From the IMG/VR virus record IMGVR_UViG_3300021180_000006, positions 22,799-86,798 of that record: a stretch of DNA of 64,000 nucleotides, one strand, 5' to 3'. How positions within the stretch are numbered: position 1 is the stretch's first letter; every line of letters begins with the position of its first letter. The position numbers were made by a program, and so were the translations under genes. This DNA is from a virus. Below are positions 24,041-31,541 of the stretch, in pieces. The notes beneath the pieces were generated by a model. The model had not been told where the DNA came from. It made no database searches and was given only the letters and a program-made list of their open reading frames with translations.

Positions 24041-25003
24041 CTAATTAAAAGTTAATGAATAGTCATCGTCTCCAGAAGTCCGGGTCGCAATAAACTCCAA
24101 CGTGTCCGCCATCACGCCCTCGCGGTCCTCATCCTGCGGCGGGTTATTCAACTGCGCCTTGGGGGCGGAGAACTGGAGTTGGTTGCCCGCCGGGCCAGCG
24201 GTGAAGGCGAAGTTGTAGGTGGTCTGCGCGGTATGGGCCGCGAAAAAGTCCAGCGTCGAGAGCAGGTAGCTTTCCGGGGCAATACGGATTAGAGGCTCGC
24301 GATCGGTGACGATGCCGCCGCGGAATCCGGTGCCGACCGGGGTGGAAGCGCTATCGACGGCGGATTGGTCCTGTCTCAGATAGAGCTTATTTCCCGAATG
24401 AAACTCGAAATTGGGGAAGCGCATCGACTGGCCGCCCACCGTGACCGTCACTCCCGCGAAGCGCGGCGGAATCGTCGTCGGATAGGTAATGCCGCCGGGG
24501 ATGGCCGTCGTCGAAGGGCTCTGCCAGACGCCGTCGAAAGTCCACTCGAAATAGATTGGGTTCCCCGCCTGCGCCCGGATGACGAAGTCGCCAGCGCAAC
24601 CGGCCAGGAGCTTCAAGCGCCCGGCCTGGAACAAACCGATCGAGATGGTGTTGATCGGGCTGGCCGGGGTGGGGGTGAAGGGAGAGAAGGGGCTGCTGGT
24701 GCCGGGACCCAAACCGCAAGCCGGCAGAAGCAAGCTGGCCCAGGCCGGGGCGCCGGCAGTGGAGAAGAACTCGGTGCGGAACGTCGCCTTGCCGGCGCGG
24801 GCGCCGGGGATGGTGAGCAGCTTGGAAAGATACTGCTGTCCCTGGCGGACATTGGGCTTGATGTCCGGGGTGATCTTGGGATCGAAGACGGCGCTGAACA
24901 GTTGGCAGTCGGAGCTGCCGGGCGTGACGACGACGCCGGTCGTAGCCTCGAGTTTTGCGCCGAAAACTCGGTTGCGTACTAACAAGTTTGGGTCGAACGC
25001 CAT
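24041..25003 (-). CDS. Major tail tube protein
   Basis: 320 aa. Begins MAFDPNLLVRNRVFGAKLE, has ITPDIKPNVRQGQQYLSKLL and GARAGKATFRTEF, a strand-rich middle (YFEWTFDGVWQSP) and a DREGVMADTLEFIATR end, a pattern of phage tail tube proteins with internal insertions. Placement upstream of chaperone and tape measure agrees. Expected to be an abundant virion protein. Confidence 0.75.
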   Translation of the reverse strand: MAFDPNLLVRNRVFGAKLEATTGVVVTPGSSDCQLFSAVFDPKITPDIKPNVRQGQQYLSKLLTIPGARAGKATFRTEFFSTAGAPAWASLLLPACGLGPGTSSPFSPFTPTPASPINTISIGLFQAGRLKLLAGCAGDFVIRAQAGNPIYFEWTFDGVWQSPSTTAIPGGITYPTTIPPRFAGVTVTVGGQSMRFPNFEFHSGNKLYLRQDQSAVDSASTPVGTGFRGGIVTDREPLIRIAPESYLLSTLDFFAAHTAQTTYNFAFTAGPAGNQLQFSAPKAQLNNPPQDEDREGVMADTLEFIATRTSGDDDYSLTFN

Positions 25004-25061
25004 TTGGGTTTACCTCGGGTGAATTGTCGGGGGAGAGTCGAAGGGATTAGGATCGTTGCCC

Positions 25062-25337
25062 ATGCAGTGGCCGATGCAGCCGTTTCAGATGCCGAGCTTT
25101 TTCGCGCCAGTGGGTGGCCCGCCAACTCCACCGACAGAAGAAGAAAAACTCGCGCGGCAAATCCGCATATGGCTCAAGTTCGAGCCGGGGATGAAACTGC
25201 GACGCATCGCGCGGAACTCTTGGATTTACGGGCGCGCCGCTAAACCGCTGGAAATCGAGGAGGTCTTAGTGCAGTTGATCCGGGAGGGCGTCGTGGTCAT
25301 GTCCAATGGCGGGTTCCGTCTGGTCGATGCGCGCTAA
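25062..25337 (+). CDS. Small hypothetical protein, possible winged helix
   Basis: 91 aa from ATG 25062 with AGGA upstream. After a Pro/Phe/Met-rich start, residues 30-90 (ARQIRIWLKFEPGMKLRRIA, LEIEEVLVQLIREGVVVMSN) fit a small winged-helix fold. Rightward, overlapping the 3' end of a leftward gene by 72 bases, so at least one boundary may be wrong. Confidence 0.5.
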   Translation: MQWPMQPFQMPSFFAPVGGPPTPPTEEEKLARQIRIWLKFEPGMKLRRIARNSWIYGRAAKPLEIEEVLVQLIREGVVVMSNGGFRLVDAR

Positions 25338-25568
25338 CGGAGCGGAGACGTTGACGGTCGGCGCTTCCATGGTACGGCCGTGGTCGATCGCCTTCTGTGG
25401 CGTCTCGAACTCGATCCGATGGCCATCCTCGGTGATCAGGTAATACAGCGGCGGGCGCGAAGGCGAGAAGCTGACCCACACGTCAAAGTGCAGATCGCTA
25501 TGCACCGGCTGGCCCGGATGTTCACCACCTCGAGCGCCCGCGAAATCATGGAATTGTTTGAATGGCAT
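25266..25568 (-). CDS. Small hypothetical protein
   Basis: 100 aa. The centre, LHFDVWVSFSPSRPPLYYLI followed by EDGHRIEFETPQKAIDHG, looks like real coding; the last 25 residues overlap the rightward gene and may be shadow. Located between the propeller gene and the tail tube gene, just after a TCACTTG hairpin. Confidence 0.5.
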   Translation of the reverse strand: MPFKQFHDFAGARGGEHPGQPVHSDLHFDVWVSFSPSRPPLYYLITEDGHRIEFETPQKAIDHGRTMEAPTVNVSAPLARIDQTEPAIGHDHDALPDQLH

Positions 25569-25575
25569 GATGTTT

Positions 25576-25660
25576 GGTCATTTGTCACTGGTCACTGGTC
25601 ATTGGTCACTTGCCCGAGCCGCGCGGCAAAACAAATGACCAGTGGCAAATGACCAGTGAC
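25576..25660. repeat. TCACTTG-type long hairpin, copy 1
   Basis: Left arm made of seven-base units (GTCATTT, GTCACTG, GTCACTG, GTCATTG, GTCACTT; 25576-25612) and right arm of their complements (25632-25660), with a GC-rich centre. It lies between two leftward genes. Related hairpins are at 48076, 48561 and 50522. Confidence 0.85.
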
Positions 25661-25670
25661 GCCGGGCGCT

Positions 25671-27596
25671 TCACGCCCGGAAGCTGTACGGATCGTTCCA
25701 GTTGGTTCGGTATTCGACGTAGACGCGCGTGATGACCCCTTCGTGCTCGCCCGCCTCGCGCTCGAACCACGACGGCGGCGCCGGCAGCGTATTGGCCGCC
25801 AGACCGCCGCGGTGGGGATCGAGCTGGAGCGCCTTCTCGATGTCGGCGCGGACGATCAGGACCAGTTGATCGGCGGGGATGGGCGGTGAACCGCTCGGTC
25901 CTGGCTCGGGCTGGGCGCAGGTGGCGATGATCTCGAATTCCTGAATCCAGCATTGGATGTTGTTGCACTGGAGTTCGCGGTTCCACTGCGCTCCGCCGAG
26001 TTGCACGTCGGCGACGACGGTGATGCCGTCCGTCCCCACTTCACCCAAGCGATCGGGCTCGGTCGAATAGCAGTTGCACTGGTAGCCTTGCTCGACCGAG
26101 ATGTCTCCGACGACCTGGAGGATGTTCTGGCGGATGCGCTCGATCAGGGGGAGATTGCCGCCCAGGAGTGTGGCGCCGGCGGTGACGATGCTGAACGAGT
26201 GCTGATGGAAGAACGAGCCGGTGGCGAATACGTCGTTGGCCTGGACCGTGAAGGTGCTGCTGCCGGCGGTGGTGGGCGTGCCGGAAATCGTCCCCGTCGA
26301 AGCATTCAGAGTGAGGCCGGCCGGAAGGCTCCCGGATGCGATGCTGAAATTCTGGCTGGTTCCCTGCGTCTTGGCGATCTGGAGGGCCTGAGAATAAACC
26401 TGGCCCACGACCGCACTGGCGACTGAGGCGGTGGTGATGTTGATCAGGTCAAACTCGACGACGCGGTATTTGAAACTTTCGTAACCATAGAGGACGTTGT
26501 TGACGGGATCGAAGGCGTGACCCGGCTCCAGTCCGGTGAAGGCGCTTTGCGAAGTTCCCGCATTGCTGCTGACCCAATCGGCGGCGTTGAGGTTCTGGCT
26601 GGCGTTGGCGCCGTTGAAACTGGAGGTCGCGCTGTTGGGAACGATAAACTCGACGATGCGGACGTTACTGGAGTCGCAAGCCCAGAGCCGGTTCGCCGTC
26701 GAATCGTAATTCAGATCGTCGGGACCGTTCAATCCGTTCTGCGTATAGGTGCTGCCGGCGTAGTGGGTGAAGTCGGCTTGCCCGAGCACGAAGGTCGCGT
26801 TCTCACCGTTGATGCCGCTGCCTGATCCGGGGGGCGCGCTAAAGCACAAGATACGGTTGTTGGCCGAATCGGAGACGAACACGCGGGCATTGACCGGATC
26901 GTATGCGATCCCAAAGGGGCTGGTCATCCCCGCTTGTCCGTTGCCTGCGACCTTGGCGGTGAAACTCGATTGACCCAGGACGAACGAGGCGGCCGGGTTG
27001 CTGGCGCTGGAATCGTAGACGCCGTTGGCGACCGGGAAGCACATGACCCGGTTGTTGCCCGAGTCGCTCACAAACAATCTTCCGTTGACCGCGTCATAAT
27101 CGATGTCGTCCGGTCCGGCCAGTCCGGTTTGGGTTGTGGCCGATCCGTTGTGAGTAAAGTCGGTCTGCCCGATGACAAAAACCGCTGCGGCAAAATCGGT
27201 CAGATTCCCCGGCCGGCAATCGAAACAGAGGACGCGACGGAGGCCGCTATCGCTGAGGAACAAGCGGGCGTTGGCGTTGTCATAGCAGAGATTGCAAAAA
27301 CGAAAAGTCTGTGACGTGGTCGCCCCGCTGCCGACGACGTTGAAATTGGCGGCGCCCAGCACGTGAATGGGAAGGATGGGCATCGTTCCCGGCACGCGAT
27401 TGTTGTTGTCCAGTTGGAAAACCAGGACGCGGTTGTTTACGTCGTCCGCCACAAACAGGCGGTGCTGAACGGTATCGAGCGCGATGCTGGTGGTCTGATT
27501 GACTCCCTGCGAAGTGGTACTGCCGCTGGGCGAGTTCACGACGTTGGCCGTGAAGCTGGTCTGACCCAGGACGATGGAACAGTTCAGGATGGCCAT
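25671..27596 (-). CDS. NHL-type beta-propeller fused to putative tail terminator domain
   Basis: 641 aa. Residues 1-380 hold about six repeats of the type VIGQTDFT, then RLFVSDSGNNRVMCF, the NHL/six-bladed propeller pattern. Residues about 385-465 form a putative Ig domain (ASGSLPAGLTLNASTGTISG, the He_PIG signature). Residues 475-641 (LPLIERIRQNILQVVGDISV to VYVEYRTNWNDPYSF) look like a tail-terminator/neck protein and sit where phages place that gene, just upstream of the tail tube. A propeller on a neck protein is unusual and may bind host surface ligands. Confidence 0.65.
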   Translation of the reverse strand: MAILNCSIVLGQTSFTANVVNSPSGSTTSQGVNQTTSIALDTVQHRLFVADDVNNRVLVFQLDNNNRVPGTMPILPIHVLGAANFNVVGSGATTSQTFRFCNLCYDNANARLFLSDSGLRRVLCFDCRPGNLTDFAAAVFVIGQTDFTHNGSATTQTGLAGPDDIDYDAVNGRLFVSDSGNNRVMCFPVANGVYDSSASNPAASFVLGQSSFTAKVAGNGQAGMTSPFGIAYDPVNARVFVSDSANNRILCFSAPPGSGSGINGENATFVLGQADFTHYAGSTYTQNGLNGPDDLNYDSTANRLWACDSSNVRIVEFIVPNSATSSFNGANASQNLNAADWVSSNAGTSQSAFTGLEPGHAFDPVNNVLYGYESFKYRVVEFDLINITTASVASAVVGQVYSQALQIAKTQGTSQNFSIASGSLPAGLTLNASTGTISGTPTTAGSSTFTVQANDVFATGSFFHQHSFSIVTAGATLLGGNLPLIERIRQNILQVVGDISVEQGYQCNCYSTEPDRLGEVGTDGITVVADVQLGGAQWNRELQCNNIQCWIQEFEIIATCAQPEPGPSGSPPIPADQLVLIVRADIEKALQLDPHRGGLAANTLPAPPSWFEREAGEHEGVITRVYVEYRTNWNDPYSFRA

Positions 27597-27599
27597 GGT

Positions 27600-27715
27600 T
27601 CGAGGAGGAGGGGGTGAGGGGGGAGGAGGAGGGGGTGAGGGGGAGAAGGGGCGAGGGGGTGAAGGACAGAAGCTCTCCCCCTCGCCCCCTCACCCACTCT
27701 CCCCCTCTCTTCACG
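27600..27715. repeat. GA-rich tract folding back as a hairpin
   Basis: GGGTGAGGGGGAGAAGGGGC-type repeats run to 27660 and are followed by the complementary CTCCCCCTCGCCCCCTCACC at 27673-27705, so the whole intergenic segment can form a long hairpin between two virion genes. Confidence 0.8.
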
Positions 27716-28637
27716 AATTTTGCCCGCTCCAGGCGTTGGCGGCGTTGAAGTCGGGGCTGATCCCGTTGGTGAAGACGATCTGCGTATCGCTGACCGTCTT
27801 GAATCGTCCGTTGCGCAGGCTGGTCGAGGTGATGGTGAAGCTCTCCCCGCTCTGGCTCAGATCGAGCAGTCCGCCGTTGCGCAGGTTCAGTTGCGTGATG
27901 CAGGCCGCGCCGGCGTTGCGGTGCAGGCAGTGGATGGTGCCGCCGTCACAGGTTGCCGTGGGGACGAGGTAGGTGCCGCGGGTGAACAGGTCTCCAGCGA
28001 AACAGATCAGGGCCGTGACCGGGGTCGAGTTGACCAGAACCTGGCCGCCGTCGTTGACCACGTTGCTGTAGGTGACGCCCGAGCCCAGATTGCAGACGCC
28101 GCCGGTGACGTTGACGTTTCCGACCGTGGTGGTGTCGGTGTAGTTGTCGGTGGCGATGCCGATGCCGCCTGATCCGCCCAGGACGTTGATATCGCAGGCG
28201 GCGTTGTTGGCGCGGATGCGGACGGTTTCCTTGCCGGTGTCGATGGCGCGGGGATTGGCCTGGAAGACGTTGACGATCGGCGACGTCGTCCCCAGATCGA
28301 GGTTGATGCGCTGGCAGCCGACTTGGGTAGAGCTACTGGCGGCGGCGGCGGGGAGGTTGATGCCGACTTGGTTGCCGTTGGTGACGTTGAGCTTGAGGGG
28401 CGTGCCGTTGCTTCCGAACAGGATGGTCCCCGGTGAGGAGGAGCCGAAGGTGCCGTAGATGGTCAAGGTGTTGAAGACGACCCCGCCACCGGTTTGATCG
28501 GAGCCGTTGATGGCGCTGACGGCGGTGGCATCGAAGATCAGATCGTCACCGTTGCCGGGCACGCCGGAGGGGGACCAGTTGCCCGAGGTGGCGAAGTTGA
28601 AATCGCCGATGGTGCCGGACCATGTTTTCTTAGCCAT
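27711..28637 (-). CDS. Beta-helix/autotransporter-like virion protein
   Basis: 308 aa. Begins TWSGTIGDFNFATSGNWSPS and continues with VPGNGDDLIFDA, a pattern typical of autotransporter-associated beta-helix repeats. The remainder has regular Asn/Gly/Thr-rich strands (FNTLTIYGTFGSSSPG, VGNVNVTGGVCNLGSG). No signal peptide, so a virion protein (fibre or decoration) is more likely than a secreted adhesin. Confidence 0.6.
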   Translation of the reverse strand: MAKKTWSGTIGDFNFATSGNWSPSGVPGNGDDLIFDATAVSAINGSDQTGGGVVFNTLTIYGTFGSSSPGTILFGSNGTPLKLNVTNGNQVGINLPAAAASSSTQVGCQRINLDLGTTSPIVNVFQANPRAIDTGKETVRIRANNAACDINVLGGSGGIGIATDNYTDTTTVGNVNVTGGVCNLGSGVTYSNVVNDGGQVLVNSTPVTALICFAGDLFTRGTYLVPTATCDGGTIHCLHRNAGAACITQLNLRNGGLLDLSQSGESFTITSTSLRNGRFKTVSDTQIVFTNGISPDFNAANAWSGQNS

Positions 28638-28708
28638 GATGGTTCAGGGGGGTGAGGGAGAGGGAGAGGGTGAGGCAGAGCAGCGGCCCCGATAGCGCCC
28701 GGATCGCT

Positions 28709-28927
28709 TCAACGGTCGTTTGCTGATGGCGCTGAAATCAGGGCAAATCGTTCGCTGAACAGGGTTTGCCCGTCGCCCCGGTACAGATGAACCGCGACCG
28801 GCTTTCCCGTCTCCCTGTCCACTTCGAGGCCGTTGAGGACGCGGTTTCCGGCGTAGCTCAGGATGCGATCATCGAATCGCCAGATGGGCGTGGGCAATCT
28901 GTCGGCAGGGATTTTTTTGTTTGACAC
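28709..28927 (-). CDS. Small hypothetical protein
   Basis: 72 aa from a GTG at 28927. A beta-rich module: TPIWRFDDRILSYAGNRVL, then LEVDRETGKPVAVHLYRGDG. It precedes the beta-helix gene in transcription order and may be a small virion component. The rightward leader RNA begins nine bases beyond its start. Confidence 0.55.
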   Translation of the reverse strand: MSNKKIPADRLPTPIWRFDDRILSYAGNRVLNGLEVDRETGKPVAVHLYRGDGQTLFSERFALISAPSANDR

Positions 28928-28935
28928 GGGCCGGG

Positions 28936-29067
28936 AGTTGTTAGAGTCGCGGGCGTTGATCGCTGGTTTCTAATCGCACAAGTACGATTCTCACGCCGCT
29001 CCCGCGAGACGCCTTTCCGGCGATCAACACTCGCGCCGGGGCGGCATGCGCTTCGGAACTTCGGAAG
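28936..29067 (+). ncRNA. Structured leader RNA candidate, copy 1 (upstream of zinc-ribbon array gene)
   Basis: Homologous over about 130 bases to 52143-52273. It begins with an extended -10-like TGTTAGAGT (28939-28947). The predicted start of transcription falls at about 28954, directly before GTTGATCGCTGG (28955-28966), which pairs with CCGGCGATCAAC (29017-29028). Against copy 2, three of the twelve pairs change on both sides and two more change consistently. A small AATCG/CGATT hairpin lies inside. TCGCGGG (28947-28953) and CCCGCGA (29001-29007) could form an alternative stem. Confidence 0.6.
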
Positions 29068-30096
29068 ATGAAGAAGAAATGCTGCGTTTGCGGTGATTTT
29101 TTCACGGCATCGAAATTCACGCCGAACGTTCAAATTCTCTGCGCATCTCCGGAATGCAAATCCAAACATAAGCGGAAGCTTGCCGGCTCGGAGTCGAGGG
29201 GGAGCAAAAAGGCATGCGTGATATGCGGGCTGCAATTCAGTTGTTGGACCCGTCTTCAACTGGCATGCTCTTCAAAAAAATGCCAACGAAGTCTACAGGA
29301 TTCTCGCCGAAGAAGCAGAACAGGGCTCATATTAGCGAACAGTAAATGCTCGATTTGCGGTCGGGACTTCAAGACGGCGTCCAAAAATCGCGTGACCTGC
29401 GGCGCCCTGCGGTGCCGGCGTCAATCCGCAATCCGAAGAAGCCGCCTTCTTTCCGGTTGGATTGCCAAAGAACGGCGCTGCGAATCTTGCGGACGCAGTT
29501 TCCATCCTCGCCACCGCGCACATATTTGCTGTAGCAAAGTCTGCATGAATAAATGCCAAGCCCTTCGCGGTTATCTCTCCCGCGGGTGGCATCCGATGAT
29601 GATGCGGTGTCCGTTTTGCGCTAAAGAATTTATGCCGGACACCCGTCGCCGAGTGACGTGCGGCGCACTCGAATGCAAATCTGCTCTTTCACGCCAGAGG
29701 GCAGGCGTTGAGAAACGAGGGAAAAAAGGAATCTGTCGTTTTTGTGGAAAGGATTTTCTCGCTAGAAATCGTCGGCAGATAACATGCGGTAATACCCCCT
29801 GCCGGCGCAAACTTGACGCCAAGGCGCAGCTTTTCAATTGTTCGATCTGTGGAAGGGCGTTCTGGACATCGCGACATGACCGCATTACATGCGGCGACCC
29901 GAAATGTCAGAAAGAACACTGCCTAGCCCGGCATCGAAATAGAGACCCAATCATCCGGATGAAATTGACGCCGCAGGACTTGGAACGCCGGCGTCAAAAA
30001 GCGTATGACAAATATCACGCGAAACATGATAGAGCGAAGATGGACGAACTCCGACGAATGAAACTCATTTTGAAAGGAGCACTGACCAATGCCTGA
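29068..30096 (+). CDS. Protein of seven tandem zinc ribbons
   Basis: 342 aa. Seven modules of about 35-45 residues each show CxxC, a Phe three residues on, then C..(4)..C: CCVCGDFF, CVICGLQF, CSICGRDF, CESCGRSF, CPFCAKEF, CRFCGKDF and CSICGRAF, each closed by a motif such as VTCGALRCR or ITCGDPKCQ. A basic helical tail (about 290-342) follows. No HNH or other catalytic motif is visible. Single modules of this type occur on phage endonucleases and recombinases, so sequence-specific DNA binding is likely. AT-richer than its surroundings and rightward, it looks acquired. Confidence 0.75.
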   Translation: MKKKCCVCGDFFTASKFTPNVQILCASPECKSKHKRKLAGSESRGSKKACVICGLQFSCWTRLQLACSSKKCQRSLQDSRRRSRTGLILANSKCSICGRDFKTASKNRVTCGALRCRRQSAIRRSRLLSGWIAKERRCESCGRSFHPRHRAHICCSKVCMNKCQALRGYLSRGWHPMMMRCPFCAKEFMPDTRRRVTCGALECKSALSRQRAGVEKRGKKGICRFCGKDFLARNRRQITCGNTPCRRKLDAKAQLFNCSICGRAFWTSRHDRITCGDPKCQKEHCLARHRNRDPIIRMKLTPQDLERRRQKAYDKYHAKHDRAKMDELRRMKLILKGALTNA

Positions 30097-30715
30097 GACA
30101 AAACTGACGACGCGATCGGCTGGACTTCCGAGCTTGGATGATTTCCTCACCAAGTTCGACCGAATGACAAACGAGCAGATCGCCGGTCGAATCACCGAGC
30201 TGCTCGGCATCGACCGCAATGTCGTTCTCGAAATCGCGGCCGGCATCAAAACGATCGAGCTACGCGACCCTAACTCCGAGGAACTTCAACGAGTGAAGGA
30301 GATGACGGGCCTCTTTGAATACTGCCGCCGCGTTGCATTCGACAATCTGTATCCGGACATCATCGTCCGCTTTCATGGTGAGATGCTCCGCTACGTCGCC
30401 GCGCTCACTCGACCAGATCAGGAAAAGGTCTGCGCCAGCGAACGGATGCTCTACGTCGTCATCGAGAACGGCGAGACCAAGAAGACATGGGTTCCCACGA
30501 TGAAGATGCGGACCCGCCACATCCGCCAGATTTTCAATGATCGCAAGATCAACGACGAAGGCGATCAAATCGCCTACGCCCGCGCGAAAATCCCCAACAC
30601 CGGCAAGACAACCAAACCCTACGAAATCCTCAAAGGCGGGACGATCTGCCGGGTTGCAGCCCAAACGGACTGGAACAAATCCGATCTACTGATGATTCTC
30701 GGGCGGATGAAATAG
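30089..30715 (+). CDS. Hypothetical protein, coupled to the zinc-ribbon array gene
   Basis: 208 aa with a strong AAAGGAG site within the end of the preceding gene. Residues 20-110 are helical (LDDFLTKFDRMTNEQIAGRI, LGIDRNVVLEIAAGIKTIEL); residues 120-205 are alpha/beta with ENGETKKTWVPTMKMRTRH. Not recognised. Co-expression with the zinc protein suggests a functional pair. Confidence 0.65.
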   Translation: MPETKLTTRSAGLPSLDDFLTKFDRMTNEQIAGRITELLGIDRNVVLEIAAGIKTIELRDPNSEELQRVKEMTGLFEYCRRVAFDNLYPDIIVRFHGEMLRYVAALTRPDQEKVCASERMLYVVIENGETKKTWVPTMKMRTRHIRQIFNDRKINDEGDQIAYARAKIPNTGKTTKPYEILKGGTICRVAAQTDWNKSDLLMILGRMK

Positions 30716-31051
30716 AAGCACGTCTTCGACCGCCATTTCGGCGTCCCTGTGAAGCAGCGAAAAGTGCTGCCGGAGGAATTCGTTTATTTCCTGAACGGCG
30801 AGCATCATCTTCAATGCCTGAAACGCCAACCGCGCAATCACCCACGCTTGCCTTTCGTCATTGGCACTTCGTGGCGCGGCTGGCAAAAATGCGCCAGCGC
30901 AAGCCGCAGTTTTCACCCTCTCAAAAAGCCAAGAGAATGCACGCCGTTCGCAGAATTGTTGTATCTCGCTTTCGGCTGCGATTCGGCATCCCACGTTGAA
31001 TGGTTGTTCGCAAACCCTTCGACGGTCATGGTCATTCGGGTGATACATCAT
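30686..31051 (-). CDS. Hypothetical partner of the excisionase-like gene
   Basis: 121 aa. The ATG at 31051 overlaps the stop of the upstream helix-turn-helix gene (ATGA), which supports this start over the longer ORF. The protein has an N-terminal Cys/His-containing half and a helical end (ARLAFQALKMMLAVQEINEF). Not recognised. Its last 30 bases overlap the convergent gene. Confidence 0.5.
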   Translation of the reverse strand: MMYHPNDHDRRRVCEQPFNVGCRIAAESEIQQFCERRAFSWLFERVKTAACAGAFLPAAPRSANDERQAWVIARLAFQALKMMLAVQEINEFLRQHFSLLHRDAEMAVEDVLLFHPPENHQ

Positions 31052-31245
31052 TTTCCAGATCGCTTGCCCTTCGGCCCGCGCGGGAGCCTCTTGAACTTGG
31101 CAAGCGACGAAGGATAGATCAGCCAGTCCCGCCCCACCTTCTGGGCCTTCAATCGCTTCTCGTCGATGAACTGGCGGACGCGATGCACCCCCACGCCCAA
31201 GAGCTTCCCCGCCTCCGCCGTCGTCAATGAGGGTTTTTCGCCCAT
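31048..31245 (-). CDS. Excisionase/MerR-type helix-turn-helix protein
   Basis: 65 aa. LTTAEAGKLLGVGVHRVRQF is a clear winged helix-turn-helix of the excisionase (SinR/MerR-like HTH_17) class, followed by DEKRLKAQKVGRDWLI and a basic tail. Probably a DNA-binding regulator or recombination directionality factor. Divergent from the gene at 31354 across a palindromic region that may be its operator. Confidence 0.75.
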   Translation of the reverse strand: MGEKPSLTTAEAGKLLGVGVHRVRQFIDEKRLKAQKVGRDWLIYPSSLAKFKRLPRGPKGKRSGK

Positions 31246-31276
31246 CGAGGCCCATTCTGACCCATGGGTGAGGAAA

Positions 31277-31333
31277 TTGCCAGCCGTTTATAGTCGAAAG
31301 TATCCTTACCCGTGAGTAAGATACGGGCGTAAG
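31277..31333 (+). promoter_or_regulatory. Divergent operator/promoter region
   Basis: TATCCTTAC (31301-31309) faces GTAAGATA (31316-31323), and CTTACCCG faces CGGGCGTAAG (31324-31333). TTGCCA at 31277 lies 18 bases before TATCCT, a passable promoter for the rightward gene. The palindrome would let the neighbouring helix-turn-helix protein repress it. Confidence 0.45.
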
Positions 31334-31353
31334 CGAACAAAAGGAGCTTTCAA

Positions 31354-31539
31354 ATGACTGAAACCAATCGAATCACTGAACTGGATAACGCCCGCAAGCA
31401 AGCCGACGAAGCCAAAAGCCGCGTGGAAAACGCCCGCTACAGCCAGAGCCGCCGCGATGCCTGGGCGGATTACGAATTCTGGACGAGCAAGACCGCGTTC
31501 CTCACCGCGATCGGCGTTCAGGGACAGACGCGAGCGTGA
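31354..31539 (+). CDS. Small helical hypothetical protein
   Basis: 61 aa with a strong AAAAGGAG site. Charged helical sequence (ELDNARKQADEAKSRVENAR) then an aromatic segment (AWADYEFWTSKTAFLTAIG). Unknown; expressed from the palindromic divergent region. Confidence 0.6.
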   Translation: MTETNRITELDNARKQADEAKSRVENARYSQSRRDAWADYEFWTSKTAFLTAIGVQGQTRA

Positions 31540-31541
31540 GC

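Noticed and set aside
28921-28947. TTGACA at 28921 as a -35 box for the leader
   Set aside because: Spacing to TAGAGT is only 15 bases and copy 2 has no matching box; the extended -10 is enough to explain the shared start.
28936-29067. HDV-like self-cleaving ribozyme in the leader
   Set aside because: The order of pairing segments is reminiscent, but only nine bases lie between the second and fourth arms, leaving no room for the P4 region or the catalytic segment, and the outer stem is not conserved as in that fold.
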